Shown: piece after piece, positions 16,895 to 25,765 of the stretch | How positions within the stretch are numbered: the first letter of the stretch is position 1 | How the letters are laid out: each line of letters starts with the position of its first letter | Source of the DNA: Sphingomonas paucimobilis NBRC 13935 | GTDB lineage: Bacteria; Pseudomonadota; Alphaproteobacteria; Sphingomonadales; Sphingomonadaceae | DNA: 64,000 nt | NCBI RefSeq assembly: GCF_000739895.2 | Contig: NZ_BBJS01000055.1 | Location: 23,043-87,042 of the forward strand | Reading direction: 5' to 3' | Translations under genes and position numbers: made by a program | Notes under the pieces: model-generated | The model's input: the letters and a program-made list of their open reading frames with translations, nothing else | Databases searched by the model: none | Told to the model about the DNA's origin: nothing

Positions 16895-19255
16895 ATGGTC
16901 GGGCGCGCCTTTGCGAAGATATTGGGCTGGCTATTAGCGCTGCTGGGCGGTTTTTTTGCGGTGGCCGGCGCCTATCTCGCGCTGTTGGGCGGCTCGCCTT
17001 ATTATGTCCTGACCGGTCTGGCGATGATCCTGTCCGGCGCACTGATCGGGCGTGGCGATCCGCGCGGGCGCTGGCTTTATGTCGCGATCTGGGTCGCGAC
17101 CCTGGTCTGGGCGATCTGGGAAGTGGGGTTCGACTGGCTTCAACTGGTGCCACGCGTGGTGGCGCCGACGGTGCTGCTGATCCTCGTCGCGCTGCCCTGG
17201 ATCAGCCGGGCGATGTACACGCCCAAGACCCGGTCGCGGGCGGTGCCGGCCGCGCTGGGCATCATCGCCTTGCTGTTGGCCATGCCCATGGTTCGGCCCC
17301 GCGCGGCCGAGGCTCAGGACCCCTCGCTACCGATCGCAGCACAAGCCCCGGTGGGCGACTGGACCGACTATGGCGGTACCCTGTCGGGCCAGCGTTACTC
17401 CGCCCTGTCGCAGATCACGCCCGACAATGTGAAGAAGCTGGAACTCGCCTGGACCCAGCGGACCGGCGACCTGCCCGACCGCGCCGAGTCGGTCGAGCAC
17501 AAGCGCGAATATCATTCCGAGGCGACCCCGATCCAGATCGGCGACACGCTCTATACCTGCACCCCGCATTCGATCGTTCAGGCGATCGACGCGACGACGG
17601 GGCGGACCAAGTGGAGCTGGAAGGATCAGGCCAGCCGCCAGGGCAACAGCTATCTCGTCTGTCGTGGGGTCGCCTTCTATCAGGCACCGGCCGGCACGCC
17701 CTGCCCGCGCCGCATCTTCGCACCGACCTTCGATGCGCGGATGATGGCGCTGGATGCCGATACCGGACAGCCCTGCCCCGGCTTCGGCACGAACGGCGCG
17801 ATCGACCTGCGGCAGAATATGGGCGTGTCGGGCCCCGCCGACCAGATCAGCACCTCGCCCCCCGTCGTCGCCAATGGCCGGCTGATCGTCGGCGAGCGGA
17901 TCGTCGACAACGTCAACCGCAACATCCCCAGCGGGGTGGTGCGTGCCTATGATCCGATCACGGGGGCGGGCATCTGGGCCTGGGATGTCGGCCGCTCGCA
18001 AGACGCGATTCCACCGCTGCCGGCGGGCGAGACCTATACGCGCGGCACACCCAATGTCTGGGGCGCGATGACCGCCGATCCGGCCAACGGCCTCGTCTAT
18101 CTGGGCACGGGCAATGCCTCGCCCGATTATTGGATCGGCTGGCGGCGGCCGTTCGACGACCGGTTCGGCTCGGCGATCGTCGCGCTGGAGATCGCCACGG
18201 GCAAGCTGCGCTGGGTGCGCCAGTTGGTCCACCGCGACATGTGGGACATGGATATCCCGATCGGCCCCTCGCTGTTCGACTATCGCGCGCCGGGTGGCGG
18301 GACGATCCCGGCGCTGATCCAGACGACCAAGATGGGCCAGGTCTATTTCCTGAACCGCCTCACTGGCGCCCCCATCACCCCGATCGTCGAGCGGCCCGCG
18401 CGGCAGGACGGCGCGACGCCGGGGGTCAAGGTTTCCCCAACCCAGCCATGGTCGGTCGGCCTACCTTCCTTCACCCCGCCCGCGCCGACCGAGAAATCGA
18501 CCTGGGGCGCGACGCCGATCGACCAGCTCTTCTGCCGGATCGACATCCGCCGTGCGCAGGGGACGGGCATCTATCAACCAACCGGGCTGAAGCCGATCAT
18601 CGGCCACCCCGCGTTCGATGGCGTTACGGACTGGGGTGGCGCCGCGGTCGATCCGGTACGGCAGGTCTTCACGGTCAATACGATGGAGATGCCGTTCAAG
18701 ATCTGGCTGATGCGCCGCGACGATCCGCGCGTGAAATCCTATATGGAAAAGAAGAAGGGCGGCGAGAATGCGCGCGAGCCCAATCTCCAGACCCAGTATA
18801 ACACGCCCTATGTCGCGGTCGTCGCCGCCTGGATCGGCGTGTTCGGCGCGCCGTGCAACGCACCGCCCTGGGGCCATCTGACGGCGGTCGACCTCAACAC
18901 CAAGAAGGTGGTGTGGCGAAAGATTCTGGGCACCGCGCGCGATACCGGATTGTTCGGCAGCCATGTGGGTGTACCGATCAAGACGGGCGTGCCCAATCTA
19001 GGCGGCTCGATCATCACCGCCTCGGGACTGGTGTTCATCGGGGCGACGACCGATCAGTATCTGCGCGCCTATGATCTGAAGAGCGGAAAGGTGCTGTGGA
19101 AGGCGCGCCTGCCGGCGGGCGCGCAAGCGACGCCGATGACCTATCGCGGGCGGGATGGGCGGCAATATGTCGTCATCACCGCCGGGGGGCATGGCGCGCT
19201 GGGAACGCGTTATGGGGATTATACCATGGCGTTCGCCTTGCCCAAGGGGGTTTAG
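16895..19255 (+). CDS. gcd: Membrane-bound PQQ-dependent glucose dehydrogenase
   Basis: This 786-residue enzyme oxidises glucose to gluconolactone in the periplasm and passes electrons to ubiquinone. Five membrane helices span residues about 8-133 (for example WLLALLGGFFAVAGAYLAL and AALGIIALLLAMPMV). The eight-bladed PQQ propeller follows, opening with DWTDYGGTLSGQRYSAL and containing EATPIQIGDTLYTCTPH, the segment that holds the PQQ-contacting His in this family. The C-terminus has the expected IITASGLVFIGATTDQYLRAYD and GGHGALGTRYGDY blades. Length and order match Gcd proteins. No PQQ biosynthesis genes are in the window, so cofactor supply comes from elsewhere. A mirror repeat follows its stop. 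Confidence 0.92.
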   Translation: MVGRAFAKILGWLLALLGGFFAVAGAYLALLGGSPYYVLTGLAMILSGALIGRGDPRGRWLYVAIWVATLVWAIWEVGFDWLQLVPRVVAPTVLLILVALPWISRAMYTPKTRSRAVPAALGIIALLLAMPMVRPRAAEAQDPSLPIAAQAPVGDWTDYGGTLSGQRYSALSQITPDNVKKLELAWTQRTGDLPDRAESVEHKREYHSEATPIQIGDTLYTCTPHSIVQAIDATTGRTKWSWKDQASRQGNSYLVCRGVAFYQAPAGTPCPRRIFAPTFDARMMALDADTGQPCPGFGTNGAIDLRQNMGVSGPADQISTSPPVVANGRLIVGERIVDNVNRNIPSGVVRAYDPITGAGIWAWDVGRSQDAIPPLPAGETYTRGTPNVWGAMTADPANGLVYLGTGNASPDYWIGWRRPFDDRFGSAIVALEIATGKLRWVRQLVHRDMWDMDIPIGPSLFDYRAPGGGTIPALIQTTKMGQVYFLNRLTGAPITPIVERPARQDGATPGVKVSPTQPWSVGLPSFTPPAPTEKSTWGATPIDQLFCRIDIRRAQGTGIYQPTGLKPIIGHPAFDGVTDWGGAAVDPVRQVFTVNTMEMPFKIWLMRRDDPRVKSYMEKKKGGENAREPNLQTQYNTPYVAVVAAWIGVFGAPCNAPPWGHLTAVDLNTKKVVWRKILGTARDTGLFGSHVGVPIKTGVPNLGGSIITASGLVFIGATTDQYLRAYDLKSGKVLWKARLPAGAQATPMTYRGRDGRQYVVITAGGHGALGTRYGDYTMAFALPKGV

Positions 19256-19268
19256 GGCTTCCCTTGGC

Positions 19269-19345
19269 TCTCGACTTCGCTCAGGCTGAACGGCGGTTGT
19301 AAGGGATCCATCTCAACGCTCCGTTCAGGCTGAGCGCAGTCGAAG
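19269..19345. repeat. Sphingomonad mirror repeat, copy 1
   Basis: The left arm CTCGACTTCGCTCAGGCTGA (from 19269) and the right arm ending GAGCGCAGTCGAAG (to 19345) are inverted, separated by about 28 bases. Related copies are at 27285 and 37773. It lies between gcd and the GH43 gene, which converge on it, so it may form a bidirectional transcript end. Confidence 0.85.
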
Positions 19346-19364
19346 CCCACGCCCCCGGCCTGCG

Positions 19365-20714
19365 TCAAAAGATCGACCACTCCAGGATCGCGGGTTCCTT
19401 CGCGGTCACCATCATGCGCAGCAACCGCGCCTTGCCCGGATGGCGCAGAGTAATGGGCGAACCGCTCACCCCCGTCTCCGCCGCGACCTCGCGCCAGGTT
19501 CGGCCGTCCAGCGACGCCTCGATCCGTAAATCCTGCGGCTGGATCACGAAGGCCGGGCGAATCCGGCTCTCGCGCACATCCCGCACCGCGCCCAGATCGG
19601 CGGTGAGAACCGGCGGTTGCCCCGCCCCGGGCCGCCAGACGGTTGCATAATTGTCATCCGCCGCCAGCGCCGCCGCGCCCTTCCCCGTCCAGTGCAGGCC
19701 GCGCGTGCGATGCGCCGCAAAGGCCGGGATCACCGGATCATGGCTGGGTACAACCTTTTCCAACGTACCGTCCGCCTTCACGGTCAACGGGTCGACCGAC
19801 ACCTGCCGCAACACCCGCTCACTCCCCATCACGAACGGTAGGGCCTGGCGGTGATAGAGTATGTAGGACCGCCCCTTGTCCGCGAAGACCGCATGATGAC
19901 CGGGGCTGATGATCTGCTTGACCGCATCGGTTTCCAGCACCGGGCTGTTCGCCGCCTCGGTAAACGGCCCCATCGGCGAGGAACCGACCGCATAGCGAAC
20001 CTTGTAGGTGTCCTTGGTCGTGTTGCCGTCGCTGTACATCAGCAGATAGCGCCCCTTCTCCTTCACCATGAAGGGGCCCTCGAAATAGTTGGCCGGGGTC
20101 ACGTCCTTCGGCTCACCGTCGAAGTGAACCATGTCGGGCTTGAGCTTCACGACGAAGCAATGCCCGTTGACCCAGTTCAGCCCCGATCCCCAATAGAGAT
20201 AGGCCTGGCCGTCGGTGTCGATGAACGCCTCGGCGTCGATCATGTGATATTGCGGGGCGAAGTCGCGCGCGATCAGTGGCTTGCCGCCATTGGCATCGGC
20301 CCAGGGCCCCGCCGGGGAGGGCGCGGAGCCGACCCACACCTCGCTGCCGACCGAGACATACATATACCAGCGGCCGTTCGCCGCCTTGACGACCGAGGGT
20401 GCCCAAACCTTCGAGTCTCCGGAGGTCGGGCTGGTCGCGGCCTGTTTGGTCGGCCAGTTGGGCTGCGAGAAGGTCCAGTCGCGGCCATTGTCCGAGGTCC
20501 AGAGACCCAGACGGTCATCCCCCCACGGATCGACCGTGGCGAAGATATACCAACGCCCCCCATCGCGCACGATGGAGGGGTCGGCGAAATAGCCCGGGAG
20601 CAGCGGATTGCCCGCCCCCGGACTGTTCCACATCATGTCGCGCCGGGGCGCGGCCGACCCCGCCGCCCCGGCAAGGAGAACGGCGGCGAGCAGCGCCCCG
20701 ACGCGGGTCTTCAT
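19365..20714 (-). CDS. GH43-family glycoside hydrolase with discoidin-like C-terminus
   Basis: This is a 449-residue exported enzyme (signal peptide to about residue 22) with a GH43 five-bladed propeller. The catalytic residues are seen as the base Asp in GYFADPSIV, the pKa-setting Asp in MIDAEAFID and the acid Glu in YFEGPFMV. After about residue 330 a beta-sandwich resembling F5/8 type C (discoidin) modules follows (VWRPGAGQPPVLTADLG, RIEASLDGRTWREV). GH43 enzymes are mostly alpha-L-arabinofuranosidases, beta-xylosidases or exo-beta-1,3-galactanases; the neighbours favour action on arabinogalactan. Its ATG overlaps the stop of the GH51 gene upstream (ATGA). Confidence 0.87.
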   Translation of the reverse strand: MKTRVGALLAAVLLAGAAGSAAPRRDMMWNSPGAGNPLLPGYFADPSIVRDGGRWYIFATVDPWGDDRLGLWTSDNGRDWTFSQPNWPTKQAATSPTSGDSKVWAPSVVKAANGRWYMYVSVGSEVWVGSAPSPAGPWADANGGKPLIARDFAPQYHMIDAEAFIDTDGQAYLYWGSGLNWVNGHCFVVKLKPDMVHFDGEPKDVTPANYFEGPFMVKEKGRYLLMYSDGNTTKDTYKVRYAVGSSPMGPFTEAANSPVLETDAVKQIISPGHHAVFADKGRSYILYHRQALPFVMGSERVLRQVSVDPLTVKADGTLEKVVPSHDPVIPAFAAHRTRGLHWTGKGAAALAADDNYATVWRPGAGQPPVLTADLGAVRDVRESRIRPAFVIQPQDLRIEASLDGRTWREVAAETGVSGSPITLRHPGKARLLRMMVTAKEPAILEWSIF

Positions 20715-22279
20715 CAGCGCAGGTCCAGCATCACGACCGACTTGGCCGGGATCTGCACGGTCAGCGTGCCACCCGACAGCGTCGCCCCCTGGAAGGGCTG
20801 CGGCGCAATCTGGTTGGGCGCATCGAACGTGTTGTGCGCGTCCATCGTGGCACCGGTCAGGATACGGCCCGACACCTGACCTGCCGTCACCCCGTCCAGC
20901 TTGACCGAAACGGTCGCCGGCTGGTTGGGATCGACATTGGTCAGGCCGACATGGACGACGCCCGCCTTGTCCCGCACCGCCGAAGCGCTGACCGCCTTCA
21001 TGGTCCACTGGTCCTTATTGTACCAGCGCGACTGGACATCGACCGGCAGGACGGTCGCGTCCTGATAGTCCTTGTACATGTCGAACACCCAATAGGTGGG
21101 CGTCTTCACCATGCGCGCACCATCGACCAGAATCATCGCCTGAAGGACATTGATCATCTGGGCGATGTTCGCACCGCGCACGCGGTCGGCATGGCGGGCG
21201 AAGATGTCGAGGTTCAGGCTGGCGACCATCGCGTCGCGAAGCGAGTTCTGCTGGAACAGGAAGCCCGGATTGGTGCCGGGTTCGACATCATACCAGGTGC
21301 CCCATTCGTCGACGAGCAGCGCGACCCGCTTGTTGGGGTCGTACTTGTCCATGATCGCCGAGTGACGGGTGAGGAGTTCCTCCATCTTCAGCGTCTTGGA
21401 GAGCGTCCGCGCCCAGGCTTCCTCGTCGAAACCCGTGGCCGCGCCCTTGCGCGACCAGTCGCCGGGGATGGTATAATAATGGACGCCGATACCGTCGAAC
21501 GCGCCGCCGGCCTCGCGCATCATCACTTCGGTCCAGTTGTAATCGTCGCTGTTCGCGCCGCTGGCGATCTTCATCAGGCGCTCGCCGGCGGGCACCTTCA
21601 GGAAGGTCGAATAGCGCCGCGTCACATCGGCCGCATATTCGGGGCGCATATTGCCGCCACAGCCCCACAGCTCGTTGCCGATGCCGAACATGGCCAGCTT
21701 CCACGGCTTGTCGCGGCCGTTCTTGCGCCGCTCCTCGGCATAGGTCGATTTGGACGGGAAGGTCATATATTCGACCCACTCGGCCATTTCGGACGGCGCG
21801 GACGAGCCGACATTGCCCGAGACATAGGCCTCGGCACCGACCAGTTCGGTATAGTTCATGAATTCGTTGGTGCCGAAGCTGTTGTCCTCGGTCACGCCGC
21901 CCCAGTTGGTGTTGACCTTGGTCAGGCGCTTGGCCTGCGGGCCAACGCCTTCACGCCAGTGATATTCATCGGCGAAGCAACCGCCCGGCCAGCGGATCAC
22001 CGGCACGCGAATCGCCTTCAGCGCGTCGATGACGTCGCGGCGATAGCCGTTGATGTTCGGGATCTTGCTGCCCTTGCCCACCCAGATGCCCGGATAGATG
22101 CCGGTACCCAGATGCTCGGCGAACTGGCCGAAGATGTGGCGGTTATAGACGGGACCCGGACGGTCGCCATGCACCGCGACCGTATCGCCATTGGTCGCGG
22201 GCGCGGTCTGCGCCGTCGCGGTTCCGGCGAACAGCGTGGCGGCGGCCGCCGCGATCAGAAATTTGGTTGCCCTTTTCAT
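20714..22279 (-). CDS. GH51 alpha-L-arabinofuranosidase
   Basis: This 521-residue exported enzyme (signal peptide to about residue 23, ATAQT) releases terminal arabinose from arabinan- or arabinogalactan-type side chains. The acid/base Glu is in FGIGNELWG (near 200) and the nucleophile Glu in LLVDEWGTWYD (near 323), both diagnostic for clan A GH51. The C-terminal beta-sandwich ends in KSVVMLDLR, also typical. The start at 22279 has a good GGAG ribosome site. It lies between the GH2 gene (56 bp upstream) and the GH43 gene (4-base overlap), so the three are probably one operon transcribed on the minus strand. Confidence 0.92.
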   Translation of the reverse strand: MKRATKFLIAAAAATLFAGTATAQTAPATNGDTVAVHGDRPGPVYNRHIFGQFAEHLGTGIYPGIWVGKGSKIPNINGYRRDVIDALKAIRVPVIRWPGGCFADEYHWREGVGPQAKRLTKVNTNWGGVTEDNSFGTNEFMNYTELVGAEAYVSGNVGSSAPSEMAEWVEYMTFPSKSTYAEERRKNGRDKPWKLAMFGIGNELWGCGGNMRPEYAADVTRRYSTFLKVPAGERLMKIASGANSDDYNWTEVMMREAGGAFDGIGVHYYTIPGDWSRKGAATGFDEEAWARTLSKTLKMEELLTRHSAIMDKYDPNKRVALLVDEWGTWYDVEPGTNPGFLFQQNSLRDAMVASLNLDIFARHADRVRGANIAQMINVLQAMILVDGARMVKTPTYWVFDMYKDYQDATVLPVDVQSRWYNKDQWTMKAVSASAVRDKAGVVHVGLTNVDPNQPATVSVKLDGVTAGQVSGRILTGATMDAHNTFDAPNQIAPQPFQGATLSGGTLTVQIPAKSVVMLDLR

Positions 22280-22335
22280 GGATTCTCCTCTGCCTGTTGC
22301 GGCATGATGGCTTATTGTCCGAGTAAAGAATAGCC

Positions 22336-25300
22336 CTATTGCGGTTCGGTCGCGCGAGCGGGCTTCGCTTTGTCGGGGGTTGTCCCTTCCCCGGTGAAGG
22401 GCTCCAGGCGGAAAGCGATGCGCGTCGGCTCCAGCCTGGTCCGATATTTCATATGCGGCTGGCCAACATGGCTCCAGGTGGTGTCGCCGCCGACACCCCA
22501 TTGAGCGGCATCGACGATCAGCGTCGTCTCGCCATGCGGCACGATATCGGTCGATTTCCAGGTACCGGGCGCGCGGCGATACAGATCGGTATAGGGGAAG
22601 GCCAAGGCCTGCATCATCAGGGGCTTGTCCGCACGAACCCGCAGCCCTGCCCCCTGGCCCGACAGCTCCATCCAGCGGACATCGACCTTGTTGCCGGTAT
22701 CCTGCGGTCGCATGTAATCGTGATTCTGCTCGGCGATCGCCCCGCGCCACAAGCCGATCGCGGCCGAACTCTTGCGGTCGACATAGCTTTCATGCGGACC
22801 CCGGCCATACCATTCGACCGTCTTCATGGCGGTGGGCATGGTATACCACAGGCCGATGCGAACCGGGGGCGGCAGGTCGGTCTTGAGCGGCACGAACTGC
22901 CCGTCGACATCGACCGCGCCATTGCCCGCCATTTCATACCGGGTGACGAAGCGCGCCGCGCCCGCGCCCATTTCATGATCGACCGTCACGCTCTGGTCGG
23001 GACCGACCGAAATGCGGCGCACCTGATAGCGGCCGTTCATCGTGAACCACGGCCCCTGCTGCGCCACCGTGCCATTGGCAGTGTCGTTATCGGTTTCGGC
23101 GCGGACGAAATTGGGCTGGCCGCCCTTGGCCAGCAGACGCCCACCCGCGGTATAGCGCTCGACCAGCCCGGTCTTGCGATCGATGACCAGTTCGGCGCCA
23201 TTTGCCGACAAGGTGACGTTGTCGGCGCTATCGACGACCGCGACCTTGCCCTTGGCCGCACTGGGCAGGGCCGGTGCGTCGCTGAGCGCGAATTGCTCCC
23301 AGCCGATGACAGAGTTCGCCGGCACCGCGCGGATCGTGCCTTCCTTGGCATGGGCGCGGACGGTCAGGAGATATTCCGCCCCCGGCTCGCGCGTGAATTT
23401 GGGCGTAAGCGCCACCGTCTGCACCTGCCCGGCGGCGGTGGTCAGGGAGGGTAAAGCGCCGGACGCGACTGCGACGCCGTTCTTCTCCACGACCCAGTCG
23501 AAAGTGAAACCCGACAGATCGATAAAGTCATGACGGTTGTGCACAGTCAGCCTACCCGTCTTCGGATCATAACTATCGAAGCGGATCGGCGACTGGACCT
23601 TCTGCACCTCGTAAAGCTGCGGATTGGGCGTCCGGTCGGGTTGATTCAGCCCGTCGCCAAACTCGATATCGCCGCCCGGATTGGGGCCATATTCGCCGCC
23701 ATCGCCCCAATAACGTCGTCCGTCCTTGGTATAGCGATACATGGACTGGTCGACCCAATCCCAGATGAAGCCGCCCTGCAGCTTGCGATGGGCGTAGATG
23801 GTGTCCCAATAATCCTTGAAATTGCCGCCCGAATTGCCCTGCATATGGGCATATTCGCACTGGATCATCGGCTGGGTGCGCGTCGGGTCTTCGGCCCAGT
23901 CGACCATCTTCTCGATGTCGTCATACATGGGCGCATAGATGTCGACATAACTATTGGGCTGGTGGCTCCAGTCGAGCGTGCCCCAGCCGAGATAGGAGAT
24001 CAGCCGCGCCGGATCCCGCCGCCGGATCGCCGCCGCCGCTTTCTCAAAGTTCGGCCCGATCCCCGCCTCGTTGCCCAGTGACCAGAAGATGATCGAGGGA
24101 TGGTTCTTGTCCCGCTCGACCATGTTCATCACGCGAGAGACGTGCGCGCTTTCCCAGGCTGGGTCGAAGCCGATCTGATATTTGGCCCGCTCGGCGGCGT
24201 GGCGGTTGCCCTGCTCCATATAGGCGTGGCTCTCGATATTGGCCTCGTCCATCAGGTAGAAGCCGTACTCGTCCGCCAGCGCCAGGAAGCGCGGGTCGTT
24301 GGGATAGTGCGAGGTGCGGATCGCGTTGAAGTTGTTGCGCTTCATCAGCTCCAGGTCGCGTCGCATCGACTCTTCGGAGATGACGTGGAAGGTGACGGGG
24401 TCATGCTCGTGCCGGTTGACGCCGCGGATCATGATGCGGCGGCCATTGACCATGACCTGTCCGTCCTTGATCTCGACGGTGCGGAAGCCGATGCGCTGTG
24501 GCGTGGCCTGTACCACTTGGCCATTCGCATCGACCAGTTCGACCAGCAACGTATAGAGATGGGGCGTCTCCGCCGACCAAGCGCGCACGCCCGGCACCGT
24601 CGCGTCAAGCTTAGCCGAGGTCACGCCCTTGGCCAGCGCGACCTCGCGCGTCACCACCGCCCGCTCGCCATCGAGCAAGGTCATCCGCGCTGTCATCGCC
24701 TGGGGTAAAGCCGGCAGTGTCAGTTCGGTCGACAACGTGCCGTCGCGATAGGCCTTGTCGAGCCCGGCATGGACGAACAGGTCATCGATCCGCGCTTGGG
24801 GTACGGCGCGCAGATAGACCGAGCGTTCGATCCCCGAGACGCGCCAGAAATCCTGATCTTCCAGATAGCTGCCGTCCGACCAGCGATGGACGCGGATCGC
24901 CACGACATTGCGGCCGGGCTTCAGAAACCGCGTGATGTCGAACTCGGACGGCAGCTTGGAGTCCTCGGCGTACCCGACCTCCTGCCCGTTGATCCACACC
25001 CGGTACGCCGATCCCGCCGCACCGATGTGAAGGATCACATCCTGGCCGCGCCACCCGTCAGGCAGATCGAAGTCGCGGCGATAGGAACCGGTCTCATTGT
25101 CGTCATGCGGGACGAGCGGACGATTGGCGGGAAAGGGATAGGTGATGTTGTTGTATTTGGGCTGGCCATAGCCCTCGGCCTGCCACATCGCGGGGACCGG
25201 AATCGTCTTCCACTTCGACACGTCGTAATCGGGTCGCTCGAACCCCTTGGGCGCGCCATCGACCGAGGGCGAGAAGGCGAAGGACCAGGGGCCGTCCAGG

Positions 25301-25533
25301 CTGATATAGCGGCTGGACCGCGACCGATCGCCGGCCAGCGCCAGCGCGCGGCTTTCATAGGGAAAGGCGGTGGCGGTCGCAGGCCGGGTGCCACGGGCGT
25401 TGATCGCGGGATTTTCCCATTCCGGGCGGCTGGGATCGACCTGGACCGCTGCGACGCGCGGGCCCGAATCCTGCGCGGAAGCCGCCGCCGCCAGCCCGAT
25501 CGCGGCCGCACCGGTCATCCATTGCCACTTCAT
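22336..25533 (-). CDS. GH2 beta-galactosidase (LacZ-type)
   Basis: This 1065-residue exported beta-galactosidase has the full LacZ domain order: signal peptide (cleaved near residue 21), jelly-roll sugar-binding domain, two immunoglobulin-like domains, TIM barrel and the C-terminal Bgal small-chain domain. The acid/base Glu is in SLGNEAGIGPNF (near 488) and the nucleophile Glu in MIQCEYAHMQGNSGG (near 559). RTSHYPNDPRFL and FIWDWVDQ are also family hallmarks. Being exported and next to arabinofuranosidases, it probably strips galactose from arabinogalactan side chains rather than cytoplasmic lactose. It is the first gene of the minus-strand operon, divergent from the GH30 gene. Confidence 0.93.
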   Translation of the reverse strand: MKWQWMTGAAAIGLAAAASAQDSGPRVAAVQVDPSRPEWENPAINARGTRPATATAFPYESRALALAGDRSRSSRYISLDGPWSFAFSPSVDGAPKGFERPDYDVSKWKTIPVPAMWQAEGYGQPKYNNITYPFPANRPLVPHDDNETGSYRRDFDLPDGWRGQDVILHIGAAGSAYRVWINGQEVGYAEDSKLPSEFDITRFLKPGRNVVAIRVHRWSDGSYLEDQDFWRVSGIERSVYLRAVPQARIDDLFVHAGLDKAYRDGTLSTELTLPALPQAMTARMTLLDGERAVVTREVALAKGVTSAKLDATVPGVRAWSAETPHLYTLLVELVDANGQVVQATPQRIGFRTVEIKDGQVMVNGRRIMIRGVNRHEHDPVTFHVISEESMRRDLELMKRNNFNAIRTSHYPNDPRFLALADEYGFYLMDEANIESHAYMEQGNRHAAERAKYQIGFDPAWESAHVSRVMNMVERDKNHPSIIFWSLGNEAGIGPNFEKAAAAIRRRDPARLISYLGWGTLDWSHQPNSYVDIYAPMYDDIEKMVDWAEDPTRTQPMIQCEYAHMQGNSGGNFKDYWDTIYAHRKLQGGFIWDWVDQSMYRYTKDGRRYWGDGGEYGPNPGGDIEFGDGLNQPDRTPNPQLYEVQKVQSPIRFDSYDPKTGRLTVHNRHDFIDLSGFTFDWVVEKNGVAVASGALPSLTTAAGQVQTVALTPKFTREPGAEYLLTVRAHAKEGTIRAVPANSVIGWEQFALSDAPALPSAAKGKVAVVDSADNVTLSANGAELVIDRKTGLVERYTAGGRLLAKGGQPNFVRAETDNDTANGTVAQQGPWFTMNGRYQVRRISVGPDQSVTVDHEMGAGAARFVTRYEMAGNGAVDVDGQFVPLKTDLPPPVRIGLWYTMPTAMKTVEWYGRGPHESYVDRKSSAAIGLWRGAIAEQNHDYMRPQDTGNKVDVRWMELSGQGAGLRVRADKPLMMQALAFPYTDLYRRAPGTWKSTDIVPHGETTLIVDAAQWGVGGDTTWSHVGQPHMKYRTRLEPTRIAFRLEPFTGEGTTPDKAKPARATEPQ

Positions 25534-25688
25534 CGCCCATCCCCTTATCCTGTCCACGATCCTGCACGAGACCGCCGATCTTTTGTCTGATTTATAGGCA
25601 GATGAATTTTCCGTCACAAGGGCAAATTAACGCGAGAGGGCCGGCCTCGGCTTGGCGAATGACAGGCCATTCCATCATGTTCGGCGGA

Positions 25689-25718
25689 TTGACGGCGCGA
25701 TCCGACCTGCGATTATAG
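25689..25718 (+). promoter_or_regulatory. Predicted sigma-70 promoter for the GH30 gene
   Basis: TTGACG (25689-25694) and TTATAG (25713-25718) are separated by 18 bases and lie about 50 bases ahead of the GH30 start. The 231-bp gap between the GH2 and GH30 genes must hold both divergent promoters. I see no convincing operator. Confidence 0.45.
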
Positions 25719-25765
25719 TCTGACGTTTGGCGACGCCCAAGCGCGCTTGGCAGGGAGAAGGATGG

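Noticed and set aside
20399..22333. 644-codon plus-strand frame opposite GH51
   Set aside because: The GH51 gene on the other strand has both catalytic Glu motifs and a signal peptide; the plus-strand product looks like antisense translation.
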